From: a virus
DNA: 30,408 nucleotides
Direction: 5' to 3' (one strand)
Virus record (IMG/VR): IMGVR_UViG_3300013123_000632
Span: 1 to 30,408 of that record
The notes under the pieces were generated by a model, which searched no databases, had not been told where the DNA came from, and saw only the letters and a list, made by a program, of their open reading frames with translations. Position 1 is the first letter of the stretch. Each line of letters opens with the position of its first letter. The position numbers and the translations under genes were made by a program. Below are positions 7,046 to 15,790 of the stretch, piece by piece.

Positions 7046-10000
7046 TTTGATTTTCTTCCCTTCCTAAATAATTGTATTTCTTTAGTTTCTGGATTAGTAG
7101 ATAATCTTTTTGTTTTTCTTTGAACTATTCTAAATGGGTCTACTTTAGAACGTTCAAACTCTCCACCAAATAAACCTAATTCTTCAAAACTTAATTTCTT
7201 ACCTCTTTGTTCTATAAATCCTGAAGCTTTAATAGTTCCTTTTAATTCTCCTAATAATAATTCTACTGCTTCTTTCTTTGTTTTTGGTTTTCCTATTAAA
7301 ATATCTTCTCCTTTAGTTCTAGCAAATACTTCAAATTCTTCTTCTGTTCTAATTATTTCTTTTGCTAATTTATTCATCTGTTGCTTATATTCTATTAATT
7401 TTATTTTCTTTATAGATGGTTTTTCTCTTGGTCTTTCTTTTGGTTTTTGTCCTCCATATTTATAATTAATTTTTTGTTCTAACTTTAATTGCTGTTTTAT
7501 TAATTGTCTTAAACTTAAATTAGTTTTTAGTTCTTGCCCTACTTTTTGCTCTTGTCTTGACTTTGAACTTATTACATTAATAGGTTTTGTAATTGTTGAT
7601 AAATTTTCTCTTTGTTTACTTGGTTTTTCTAAATCAAACTTTATATTATTAACTTGAGCTTGTTTAATTATTCTTTCTTGGACAATATTTTTAATTGGAG
7701 CTATTGTTTGACCAGTTATACTGAATCCACTTATCTTAACATCTTCTATTGGTATTTCTCTAATAGATAAAGCCATTGTTGATTCTGGAACTATTGATGT
7801 TAATGTTTCATAATAATCTCTTGTTCCAAATTCATATCTTGAAGGTCTTGCTGGAGTTGATTTCAATTTAGGTAAAAGTTTTTCTGGAGTTGATAGAGCT
7901 AATCCTTTTTTAAGTGTTTGTTCTTGAAGTAAGACTTGACCTTGTCCGCCTTTTACTTCTTCACCAAATGTTTTACTAAATTGAGTTTTTTTACTTAAAG
8001 GTATTGGCTTCTCTATTAAACTCTTTTTAATATTTAATCTTATTGGAGAAATTCCTTCTTCTTTTGAAACTGCAACTTGGATAAATGGTTTTTCTTTTAT
8101 TTCTATTCTTCCCATTACTCCTTTTCCTAATTCTTTTGTTCCAACTTCTGCTGAAATATCTAAAGCTTTTTCTTCTTTTTGACCCTTAATAAGTATATCA
8201 GAATATCTTTCTCTTGAGACTGGAATTGCTTTTTTAAACTTACTAGATAATCCTTCTGGAATATTTAGAGCTTCTTTTTTAAAATCTTCTAGAGAAATAA
8301 ATTTTTTTCTATCTGATAACTTTGATGTTCTTCCTTCTACTATTGATTTCCTTTTAGATACTTTTTCTCCAAAATCTTCTGTTAATTGAGATTTTGGTCT
8401 TTTATAAAATTCATTACTTTTCATAAATCCACTTTCTACTATTTTAATATTTCCTCCTCCTTCGATAGGAATTTCTGCGTATCTCTTTATAGGATTATAA
8501 GAGACAATTTCAGTTACCTTTCCTTTCTTATTAGATTTTTTTGTTACAAATAAAAATGGTTTTGATTCTCTTCCTGTTGTTGTTTTTCCACTAACAATTC
8601 CTTGAGATATATATCCTTCTTTACTTTTTATTCCCACGCTTAGTTCTTTAAACTCTTGAACATATCTGGCTGGATATTCTGGAAGTTTTATTTCTTCTTT
8701 AGATAGTTTTCCATCTTTTAATTCATAAATATTAATTTTTTTTAATTCTTCACTTACTCTTTTAGATTTACTTATAGATATATCTTTTATTAATTGTACT
8801 TCATCTTTTTTTGTTTTTACAACTCCTAAATCTTTAAAATAATCTATAACTATTTTTTGTGTCTTTTTATCTAGTTCTTTTCCAGTTCCTATTGTTCTTG
8901 AAGTTATTTTATCTCCGCCTAAATATTTCTGTCTTTCTTCTCTTATACCAACTAATCTAGCTTCTCTTTCAGCTAAACGTTTTTGTATTTCTTTTAATTC
9001 CTTTTCTCTAGAAAGTTCTTTCACTTTACTTTTAGCTCTTGCTGAAACAAAACCTATTGCTCCTCCTGTTATTGTACCAAAAGCCCCATAGAAACCTAAT
9101 TTGGTATCTCCAGTCTGTTGGTATACATTATAACCTTCTGCTAAAGAAACTCCAGTTAATAGAGTTGAAGCTCCAGTTATTTTAGCTGATTCTTTTAAAA
9201 CATATTTTGCTCCAATTTCTGTTCCTACCTTTGCTGTTTCCTTTCCACCAAATATATTTTTTAAAATTTTTCCTTGTGGAACAACTAATAATCCACCAAA
9301 TAATCCTTCTTTGACTCCTTGATAATATTTTCCTTCATATACATCAGTTGTTCCTTTACTTATTTGTTCTACTCCATAAAGATACCTTGTTGGAAGAATA
9401 TATGTTCCAGATTCTACTGCTTTAGTTCCAAAAATTAATAATTCCTTTTTCCTTTGAGATATATCTGATGAACCAATTACACTTATTGTATTTAATAATT
9501 CTTTATCTTTATATTTTTCTGGTTGTGTTTCTATTTCTTTTCCTTCATAATAACCTTTCTTAGACACACTATATATATCTTTTACTGCTTGTAGAGGAGT
9601 TTTTTTAAAAAAATATTTTGGATTAAATGCTCCAACTGTTTCGGTATAAGTTTCTTTTGTTAATGTGGATTGTCCTAATGCTGTTTTAGTAGATTGTAAA
9701 ATTATACCTGTAGTTGGTTGAACTACTTTTTTATTTAGACTAACTATTGGTTTAGAAATAAATTCTATTTCTTTTACAACTTGTGAAGTTATAAGATTTT
9801 TTGTTTTCGTATCTTCTATTAATATTTTTTTTTGAGGAATATATTGTTTTTCAAACTGACTAATTTGTCTCCATCCTTTTCCCATATCTATAGAACTAAC
9901 TCTTTCTCCAGTTAAAACATTTTCATATATCCCTGTTAGTGATTCTATTCTTGATTGTCTTTTATCTATCTTTGTTTCTTCTATTGGTTGTGCTGAAACT

Positions 10001-10719
10001 AAAGGAAATATTCCTCCAAATAATTTTTTATAATCTTCTCTTCCTTGAACTCCTTTGTCTCTGACAAAATCTTTTTGAGGACTTAAAGTTACTAAATCTT
10101 TATTCAATTTTAATGTCTGTCCTTTAATTATTTCTCCAGTATCTATTTTAACTTCTACTTCTTCTCCTCTTAAATATTTATTTACATCTATAACATCTTG
10201 TAATTTGGTAACTGATGGAAGTCCAAGTAATTTAGCCCCTGCTTCTTTTTCGGCATATTCATATTCTTCTACTCTTGATTGTTGTCTTAATAATCTTTCT
10301 CTAGGAGAATAGTCTATTACTTCTCCAGAAGGAGTTTGATATTTATAACCTATTATTTCATTTGCTCCTCCCTTTACTATCTTTCCATATATTGGTTCTT
10401 TTGTTAATCCCTCTTCTCTAGCATATTGTAATTTTCCTTCTTCTGTTGATTTATATTCCTCTATTCCTTTCTCATAAGTTCCTACTTCTTCTTCTGCTTG
10501 AGTTAACTCTTGTTCTGCCGTCGATATTTGTTCTCTTACTGTAGATAATTTTCTCTGAAATTCTCTTCCTGCTAATCCTTTTGGAGCTTGTTGACCTCTT
10601 AATTGTGATTGTGTTGTTCTAGGTAATTTTTCTTTTACTTGTTCTACTTGTCCTTTTGCTTGTGAAATTTCTTCTCTTTTTTGTTGTAATATTTGTTCTG
10701 TTTCTCTAATAGTCGCCAT
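7036..10719 (-). CDS. Giant coiled-coil protein, candidate internal virion protein
   Basis: The longest gene, 1227 aa. Residues 1-100 are Gln/Glu/Lys coiled coil. A hydrophobic Gly/Ala-rich patch lies at about 505-562 (LLTGVSLAEG, GTITGGAIGF), followed by coiled coil near 563-600. The second half is Lys-rich with many prolines and ends in a basic tail (FRKGRKSKWA). No signal peptide and no enzyme motif. A long protein with a central membrane patch amid structural genes suggests an internal, DNA-contacting or tape-like virion protein (inference). The ATG overlaps the upstream stop as TAATG. Confidence 0.8.
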   Translation of the reverse strand: MATIRETEQILQQKREEISQAKGQVEQVKEKLPRTTQSQLRGQQAPKGLAGREFQRKLSTVREQISTAEQELTQAEEEVGTYEKGIEEYKSTEEGKLQYAREEGLTKEPIYGKIVKGGANEIIGYKYQTPSGEVIDYSPRERLLRQQSRVEEYEYAEKEAGAKLLGLPSVTKLQDVIDVNKYLRGEEVEVKIDTGEIIKGQTLKLNKDLVTLSPQKDFVRDKGVQGREDYKKLFGGIFPLVSAQPIEETKIDKRQSRIESLTGIYENVLTGERVSSIDMGKGWRQISQFEKQYIPQKKILIEDTKTKNLITSQVVKEIEFISKPIVSLNKKVVQPTTGIILQSTKTALGQSTLTKETYTETVGAFNPKYFFKKTPLQAVKDIYSVSKKGYYEGKEIETQPEKYKDKELLNTISVIGSSDISQRKKELLIFGTKAVESGTYILPTRYLYGVEQISKGTTDVYEGKYYQGVKEGLFGGLLVVPQGKILKNIFGGKETAKVGTEIGAKYVLKESAKITGASTLLTGVSLAEGYNVYQQTGDTKLGFYGAFGTITGGAIGFVSARAKSKVKELSREKELKEIQKRLAEREARLVGIREERQKYLGGDKITSRTIGTGKELDKKTQKIVIDYFKDLGVVKTKKDEVQLIKDISISKSKRVSEELKKINIYELKDGKLSKEEIKLPEYPARYVQEFKELSVGIKSKEGYISQGIVSGKTTTGRESKPFLFVTKKSNKKGKVTEIVSYNPIKRYAEIPIEGGGNIKIVESGFMKSNEFYKRPKSQLTEDFGEKVSKRKSIVEGRTSKLSDRKKFISLEDFKKEALNIPEGLSSKFKKAIPVSRERYSDILIKGQKEEKALDISAEVGTKELGKGVMGRIEIKEKPFIQVAVSKEEGISPIRLNIKKSLIEKPIPLSKKTQFSKTFGEEVKGGQGQVLLQEQTLKKGLALSTPEKLLPKLKSTPARPSRYEFGTRDYYETLTSIVPESTMALSIREIPIEDVKISGFSITGQTIAPIKNIVQERIIKQAQVNNIKFDLEKPSKQRENLSTITKPINVISSKSRQEQKVGQELKTNLSLRQLIKQQLKLEQKINYKYGGQKPKERPREKPSIKKIKLIEYKQQMNKLAKEIIRTEEEFEVFARTKGEDILIGKPKTKKEAVELLLGELKGTIKASGFIEQRGKKLSFEELGLFGGEFERSKVDPFRIVQRKTKRLSTNPETKEIQLFRKGRKSKWA

Positions 10720-10883
10720 TAATCAAATTCCTCATCTTTTAATTTATGAAATATATCTATATCTGATTCTAAAAAATCTTGGAGATTTATTTTAGCTTTC
10801 TCAAATTTTTTCTTTCTTATGTCTAAACTTATTTGCCCATTTGCCCTATTTATCTTGGGTTTAAGTATATCCTTTAATTTCAT
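10719..10883 (-). CDS. Small basic protein, first gene of unit 2 (54 aa)
   Basis: The frame starts at the ATG at 10883 (MKLKDILKPKINRANGQ), 20 nt after the TATATAAATA box, and ends FHKLKDEEFD with a TAA that overlaps the ATG of the giant gene. Promoter spacing identical to three other genes is strong support for this short gene and for a leaderless transcript. Mixed charge, no TM, no recognised family. Confidence 0.8.
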   Translation of the reverse strand: MKLKDILKPKINRANGQISLDIRKKKFEKAKINLQDFLESDIDIFHKLKDEEFD

Positions 10884-10902
10884 ATAAATTACGAGTAGAG
10901 AT

Positions 10903-10922
10903 TATTTATATATTAGAGGGTT
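10903..10922 (-). promoter_or_regulatory. Conserved promoter P2 (AACCCTCT + TATA)
   Basis: Identical over 20 nt to the P3 and P1 elements. The TATA box ends at 10903, 20 nt before the ATG at 10883. It follows directly after the terminator of unit 1, so it restarts transcription for the giant-protein unit. Confidence 0.9.
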
Positions 10923-10944
10923 ATTATTTTTTAAAGAAATAGAA

Positions 10945-10962
10945 AGGAATCCCTAAATTCCT
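10945..10962 (-). terminator. Hairpin terminator of unit 1
   Basis: AGGAAT, a 6-nt loop, then ATTCCT form a perfect 6-bp stem just past the stop at 10964. On the minus strand a T-rich run follows. It separates unit 1 from promoter P2. Confidence 0.6.
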
Positions 10963-10963
10963 A

Positions 10964-11239
10964 TTAATCTAACCATTGGTGTTCTTTTATGTTTTTCTTT
11001 TTATCTTCTTGATATTTTTTGAGCCATTGCATTTCATCATCATAATTTGGACTATCTTCAATATCTGTCTCTGGACTGAATCCATAAGAATCTTTTAATA
11101 TTTTTAATATTCTTCTATAGTCCTTCTTATCATTACATTGGAATCGGTCTATTAATCTTCCAGTAGAATCGCATATTTGTATTTTAACAATGTCTCCTGT
11201 TCTTCCGTATCTAATCCAATTATGTTTTTTAAATGTCAT
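10964..11239 (-). CDS. Small unknown soluble protein, end of unit 1
   Basis: 91 aa starting MTFKKHNWIRYGRTGDIVKI. The ATG at 11239 directly follows the upstream TAA at 11241 and is preferred to one 14 codons further up inside that gene. The first half reads as a small beta-rich domain (DIVKIQICDSTGRLIDRFQC) and the second half is acidic helix. No family recognised. It is the last gene before a hairpin terminator. Confidence 0.7.
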   Translation of the reverse strand: MTFKKHNWIRYGRTGDIVKIQICDSTGRLIDRFQCNDKKDYRRILKILKDSYGFSPETDIEDSPNYDDEMQWLKKYQEDKKKNIKEHQWLD

Positions 11240-11240
11240 T

Positions 11241-11741
11241 TTATTTTCCAAAGAAATATTTAACTCCAAAAAGAATAGCACCTATAACTAAAATCCATAT
11301 TATGATACTCATATTTCCTTTTTTCTTAACTATTATAGCATCCTTTAACATTTTAGCCATTACATATTTCTGACCATAAGTTTCGTTATTTTCTTCTTTT
11401 TCTTTCTTTAGATTTATTGGATTATTCTTCCAAGTTGGTTGAACTATTACTGGAAATTTTCCTTCCCACATTAAAACTTCTTTTCCATCACTAGCATGAT
11501 AAGTTCCATTCTTTAGTTTATATGAGAAATCTTCCATCTTCACTTTTTCTCCAGTAATATTTCCATTCTCATCTATTCTTAATATTCCAACATAACCTTT
11601 TCTCATTTTGGCTTTTCCAACTTTAGCTTTTCTTATTCTTAACTTTTTAGATTTACCACTATCTATCTTTTGTTCTATTGCCTCTAATCTTTCAGTCATT
11701 GACTTTGAATTACTAATTGGCTCTATTTTTATTTCTTCCAT
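11241..11741 (-). CDS. Tail-anchored membrane protein
   Basis: 166 aa starting MEEIKIEPISNSK. The ATG at 11741 has GGAGGT just upstream; the ATG five codons earlier precedes that Shine-Dalgarno. A charged N-terminal segment is followed by a beta-rich domain (GYVGILRIDENGNITGEKV, about residues 53-105). A single C-terminal TM (SIIIWILVIGAILFGVKYF, about 145-164) suggests a cytoplasmic or inner-face domain. No recognised family. Confidence 0.75.
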   Translation of the reverse strand: MEEIKIEPISNSKSMTERLEAIEQKIDSGKSKKLRIRKAKVGKAKMRKGYVGILRIDENGNITGEKVKMEDFSYKLKNGTYHASDGKEVLMWEGKFPVIVQPTWKNNPINLKKEKEENNETYGQKYVMAKMLKDAIIVKKKGNMSIIIWILVIGAILFGVKYFFGK

Positions 11742-11755
11742 TTTACCTCCTTTCA

Positions 11756-12163
11756 CTATTGCTGGTTTATCTGGTCTTTATTCTTTCTTTTAAACCATCC
11801 CAAATTTTCTTTCTTTGCTGGTGTTAAGTCAGCTAAAGTAGATTCTTTCTTTTGGGTTACTGAAAGTCTCATCAAGAAACCTCCTTTTGATAAACTCGTG
11901 CTAGTTTGAATTTCTGACATCTTATTAAAGTAGTCAGCCCACTCTGGTTGATTTGCTACTTCATTACTAAATACTTCTAATTCTTTATATGTCCTTACTG
12001 GTAAATTTGATATTCCTAATTCATCATCATTTAAATTTCCAGTCCTAGTTGTATCATCAGCTTTTACAACATTAGTAAAAAAAGAGTGCATATTAGATTT
12101 TCCTTCACTAAATTGTCTAATTATGTCTTCTGCTTCTTTCTCCGTTAGATTATCGTTACTCAT
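11756..12163 (-). CDS. Unknown soluble protein
   Basis: A 135-aa acidic to neutral helical protein (MSNDNLTEKEAEDIIRQF) with a polar middle and a basic tail (WFKRKNKDQ). No TM and no catalytic motif. Its ATG lies inside the end of the one-TM gene 12156-12332 (8-nt overlap). A structural or assembly role is guessed only from the neighbours. Confidence 0.7.
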   Translation of the reverse strand: MSNDNLTEKEAEDIIRQFSEGKSNMHSFFTNVVKADDTTRTGNLNDDELGISNLPVRTYKELEVFSNEVANQPEWADYFNKMSEIQTSTSLSKGGFLMRLSVTQKKESTLADLTPAKKENLGWFKRKNKDQINQQ

Positions 12164-12332
12164 AAACTTTTACCGTTTCCATCCCCCTTTCAGCAACATT
12201 CTGTCTTGATTCTGATATAAAGTCTTTTATATCTCTTAGTAATTCTACTATTGTTTGTTGACTTATTTTTGCCCAGACTGCTAAACTTAATATTACAATA
12301 ACGGCTATTGATATTAACCAATCCCAATTCAT
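12156..12332 (-). CDS. Small N-terminally anchored membrane protein (58 aa)
   Basis: The frame runs from the ATG at 12332 (MNWDWLISIAVIVILSLAVW) to the TAA at 12156. One N-terminal TM (residues 4-22) is followed by a helical tail. The start overlaps the upstream TGA (ATGA) and the stop lies inside the next gene. The plan resembles a holin-like or bitopic scaffold peptide but no family can be named. Confidence 0.75.
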   Translation of the reverse strand: MNWDWLISIAVIVILSLAVWAKISQQTIVELLRDIKDFISESRQNVAERGMETVKVYE

Positions 12333-12655
12333 TTTATTTTCTCTGGTCTGAATCCTTCTCTTTGAATAAAAAGAGGTTCATAACCCCATTTAGTTAATTC
12401 TTCTTTACAATAATTTATTCTTTCCTTTTCATTTTTAAATGTTCTAATATGTTTTTTTAATCTTTCTAAAGCTATTTTTTTCCATTCTATATTCTCTTTT
12501 AAATCAGGAAATTCTTTTTCAACTCCTGATTTACTTATTTTTATTCCTTCTAATATAGTAAATGCTTGGCTATTTATATCATAAAATAAAAGTTCATAAT
12601 CTTTTACTATTACCTCTATTAATTCGCTTCCTAATTTCATAGTTAATTTTATCAT
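12329..12655 (-). CDS. Small unknown soluble protein
   Basis: A 108-aa protein starting MIKLTMKLGSELIEV. An alternative start is the ATG at 12640. An N-terminal beta-rich half is followed by a basic helical half (ALERLKKHIRTFKNEKERINYC). No TM and no recognised family. It is coupled to the next gene by ATGA and starts 3 nt after the previous stop. Confidence 0.7.
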   Translation of the reverse strand: MIKLTMKLGSELIEVIVKDYELLFYDINSQAFTILEGIKISKSGVEKEFPDLKENIEWKKIALERLKKHIRTFKNEKERINYCKEELTKWGYEPLFIQREGFRPEKIK

Positions 12656-12658
12656 TTT

Positions 12659-12832
12659 TTATCCTACTAATTTTTCTAACTTAGCCAATCTATTTGCTAG
12701 ACTAACAATAAGTTCTTCAAAAGTTAATATTTCTCCTTCCTTATTCTGAATAGCCAATGCTCTTCCAGTAGGGACTTCTATAAGAGAATACTCTTCCTTT
12801 TGTTCTTCTTTCTTTTCTTGTTTTTCTTCCAT
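12659..12832 (-). CDS. Small acidic protein with strong SD (57 aa)
   Basis: The frame starts MEEKQEKKEEQKEEYS at 12832, with GGAGGT 5-10 nt upstream, and ends LANRLAKLEKLVG. An acidic N-tail is followed by a short beta/turn segment (VPTGRALAIQNKEGEILTF) and an amphipathic C-terminal helix that could dimerise. No family recognised. Confidence 0.7.
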   Translation of the reverse strand: MEEKQEKKEEQKEEYSLIEVPTGRALAIQNKEGEILTFEELIVSLANRLAKLEKLVG

Positions 12833-12842
12833 TTTACCTCCT

Positions 12843-13430
12843 TCAACTATATTCTTCTACTAATGCCCATAATGAAACTAAAGCCCCTAAACCAATAGTT
12901 AAATAGGCAAAATAATTAGTTATCCAATCTCGGTATATAATTATTCCTTCGTTTATCATATATACTCCAAGACCTATCATAGCCATTCCACCTAATATTG
13001 TTATTGGAACATTTCTTCCAAAAAATCCAACTCCTGCTATTGCATAAATCATTATTATTATAAATAAGAAAAATACAATAGTTGAACTATTAGATTCTTT
13101 TCCACTTGGGGTGCTGTCAAATTCTAATTTTTCACATTTAAATTCTCCAGTTTTATCTCCACAAACACTATAAGAATAACCTCCTAATAATGAGGTATCA
13201 CAAAATGAATAATTATAATCAGAATTAGTTTTAGTCATTGCTTGATTTAAATTTAAAACAGTTCCATTTGGAAATCTTATACTAGAGATATTTACATAAG
13301 AACAACTATCACAAAGTTGATAAAGAGAAATACATTCTCCAGCTTTTACTGGTTCTAAAATTCCCTCTCCACTTCCTAATCCAACTAAAAATAATCCAAC
13401 TATTATTAGCAATAAAATATTAAATTTCAT
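12843..13430 (-). CDS. Cys-rich ectodomain protein with three TM helices
   Basis: A 195-aa protein with a signal peptide (MKFNILLLIIVGLFLVGLG), then an ectodomain with CISLYQLCDSCSYVNISS and further cysteines (YSFC, SVCGD, FKC), about 8 in all and likely disulfide-bonded. Three TM helices follow at about residues 117-136, 141-161 and 168-190. GGAGGTGA lies 6-7 nt before the ATG. My recollection is that this Cys pattern recurs in DPANN-associated contigs, but that needs a search. Likely a virion or host-surface membrane protein. Confidence 0.75.
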   Translation of the reverse strand: MKFNILLLIIVGLFLVGLGSGEGILEPVKAGECISLYQLCDSCSYVNISSIRFPNGTVLNLNQAMTKTNSDYNYSFCDTSLLGGYSYSVCGDKTGEFKCEKLEFDSTPSGKESNSSTIVFFLFIIIMIYAIAGVGFFGRNVPITILGGMAMIGLGVYMINEGIIIYRDWITNYFAYLTIGLGALVSLWALVEEYS

Positions 13431-13449
13431 CCAATCTCACCTCCAACTT

Positions 13450-15789
13450 TCATTTTATAAAACAACCTCCGCTACAAGTTACATTACATCTATTGGTGCT
13501 ACTTGTTCCTTCTCTATGAAGAAATTTATAGTTACTAATATTTGCCGTTGTTTTGAATGTTCCTGTTCCAGTTATAGAAATATTATTTCCTCCAACATTT
13601 ACAGGAGAAGATATTACACAATTATCAGAGCAAAGAACATTCCAATTACCTGAAGTATATGTGCAACTGTTTACTCCCCCTGCTAAGATAGTTATATTCC
13701 GCGATGTGAAATTTTTAGTTTCAGTATCTCTTGCATAAACTTCTGCTGTCCAAACATCTCCAATTTCTGTTTCACTTGAGACTATAGTATTATGATGAAC
13801 TCCATTTAATCCGTCTTGATAGAGTTGCCAAATTTGTTCGTCAGTTATACTTCTGTTAAAAATCAAAACTTCATCTAAACTTCCATTATAAGCACCTGAA
13901 GAACCTGCATTAACTCTTCCAAATCTTAAAGAGATATTTGACGCTTGAACTCCTGTTGTAGCGTTTGTTATTTGACTTCTCAAAACTCCATTAACAAATA
14001 TAGTTATATTTCCTGTTGTTTTATTGTATCTTGTTACGATGTGACTCCAATTTGTATCATTTACTTTAACTGTTGAATTTAGGTAAGTTATATTTTTGTT
14101 TCCATTTAAATGAACTCCAAATTCTAATGTTCCATTATTATTTATATTAGCTTCATAAGAGCTTTGAACATCTGTTGTTTCTCTTTTTGTTATTATTGGT
14201 TGTTTTGTGGTTATTGATGTGCTTCTAGTTTTAATCCAAAATGATAAGGTCAAACTATTGACATTATATTTATCTTGGTCAAAAAAATCTACATAATCAT
14301 TAGTTCCATCAAATAAATATCCTGCTCCTACTTTTCCACCTGTTGCGTTCCAAGCTGTCCCGAGTATAGTAGTTCCGAAACTATTAGGATTGCCATAATT
14401 TTCTATAATACTATTTTCTTCAAATGGAAAATTACCTACTAAAATATTACTTCCATTTAATTTCCAATTAGTTATGTTTATTATAGAATCCCCTTCACTA
14501 TCATTACTTCCATAGTAAATTGCAGTTATATTATCTGTTGTAGAATTTAATCCACTTGTTGAATTAAAAGTTATATTAGGATTCGTGGGAGCTATTTTCG
14601 TTGATTGAATTATTATTAATGATGGAGAAGCTGAAAGAGAACTTTTAGAGTTCCATCTTACTGTATCACTATTGTCTGGAGAACCCCAATAATCGTATGC
14701 TTCTGTATAAATAGAAATATTTTTTTCATTTTTATTTAATGAGTCTATTATCATATTATTAATTGAAGGATTTACTCTTACTCCAGCATATTCTCCATCT
14801 CCCCCTGAATAATAAAAATCATTACTTACATTAGATAAAACTGAAGAATTTGGTCTAAAATTATAACAATAATCTTGATTAGCACATACTGAACCATTAC
14901 CTTCAACCCAAAGTCCTCCATTAATTGAATAAAGATTTTCATTTATTTTCCAAGACCTTACAACAAATCCTTCATTTCTATTATCAAGAAGATTATTAGA
15001 AGTATTTACAAACCATCTTAATTGTGCTACGATAGTATATCTTGAATTATTTATTGATGATAAATTATATTTAGACATTACACTCATATTTGTTCCAGAA
15101 TTTTTTATCATATAAAAATTAGCAAGTTGTCCATAATTTTCAGTAACATTAGAACTATTATCATAAGTATCATCTAACACTTGAGTATTTGGAGTTAATA
15201 AAGTTACAGTTGTTGATTTTTCTCCTATATGAATCTCACTTCCCCATTCGTAAGGAATAGTTAAGGTTTTCTTTTCAGTTTTATCTTTTAATGAAATAAT
15301 TATCTCTTTTGCTTTTACTTCTTTTCCATCAACATAAGTTTTTATAGGAATATCTTTTGTGATTTTATCTTTTGAATCAACATGTCCTATATTTTCTAAA
15401 GTTATTGATGTCATATTATAATCTTTACACTTAGCGTCATAAACTCCATCATATTTTATCTGGCAGGTTATCGGAGTGCTGTTGATAAAACTTCTTAGTT
15501 GTTCTAATGGTTTCCAAGAACCATCTTCGTATCCTTGTTTGAATCCCCCTATTTCTGTTACTATTATTCCATTAGAATATTCTGTTTGCCTCATTTCAAA
15601 TTCATTTTTTTGTGAAATTATTGATACTGGTTGCTCTGTAAGAGATTTTTCATTTATTCCTATAATTTCCCTTAATAATTGGTGATTCTTTACAAATTGT
15701 GGAGCATCTCCTCCAGCTACTAAATAAATAAACCCAATAGAACCCATTAAACAGATTACCACAACTCCAAATAATAATTTATTTTCCAC
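13450..15789 (-). CDS. LamG and DNRLRE-like surface protein
   Basis: A 779-aa secreted protein. An N-terminal TM or signal anchor (about 5-25) leads into a domain at about 200-395 that begins DDTYDNSSNVTENYG, a pattern seen in DNRLRE/carbohydrate-binding modules. A LamG-type domain follows at about 453-665 (FPFEENS... DEVLIFNRSITDEQIW). The C-terminal Cys-rich end (CTYTSGNWNVLCSDNC ... CNVTCSGGCFIK) resembles a capping domain. N-glycosylation sequons are dense. No C-terminal TM is present, unlike the 1125-aa adhesin. Probably a second receptor-binding or fibre protein. Confidence 0.8.
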   Translation of the reverse strand: MENKLLFGVVVICLMGSIGFIYLVAGGDAPQFVKNHQLLREIIGINEKSLTEQPVSIISQKNEFEMRQTEYSNGIIVTEIGGFKQGYEDGSWKPLEQLRSFINSTPITCQIKYDGVYDAKCKDYNMTSITLENIGHVDSKDKITKDIPIKTYVDGKEVKAKEIIISLKDKTEKKTLTIPYEWGSEIHIGEKSTTVTLLTPNTQVLDDTYDNSSNVTENYGQLANFYMIKNSGTNMSVMSKYNLSSINNSRYTIVAQLRWFVNTSNNLLDNRNEGFVVRSWKINENLYSINGGLWVEGNGSVCANQDYCYNFRPNSSVLSNVSNDFYYSGGDGEYAGVRVNPSINNMIIDSLNKNEKNISIYTEAYDYWGSPDNSDTVRWNSKSSLSASPSLIIIQSTKIAPTNPNITFNSTSGLNSTTDNITAIYYGSNDSEGDSIINITNWKLNGSNILVGNFPFEENSIIENYGNPNSFGTTILGTAWNATGGKVGAGYLFDGTNDYVDFFDQDKYNVNSLTLSFWIKTRSTSITTKQPIITKRETTDVQSSYEANINNNGTLEFGVHLNGNKNITYLNSTVKVNDTNWSHIVTRYNKTTGNITIFVNGVLRSQITNATTGVQASNISLRFGRVNAGSSGAYNGSLDEVLIFNRSITDEQIWQLYQDGLNGVHHNTIVSSETEIGDVWTAEVYARDTETKNFTSRNITILAGGVNSCTYTSGNWNVLCSDNCVISSPVNVGGNNISITGTGTFKTTANISNYKFLHREGTSSTNRCNVTCSGGCFIK

Positions 15790-15790
15790 A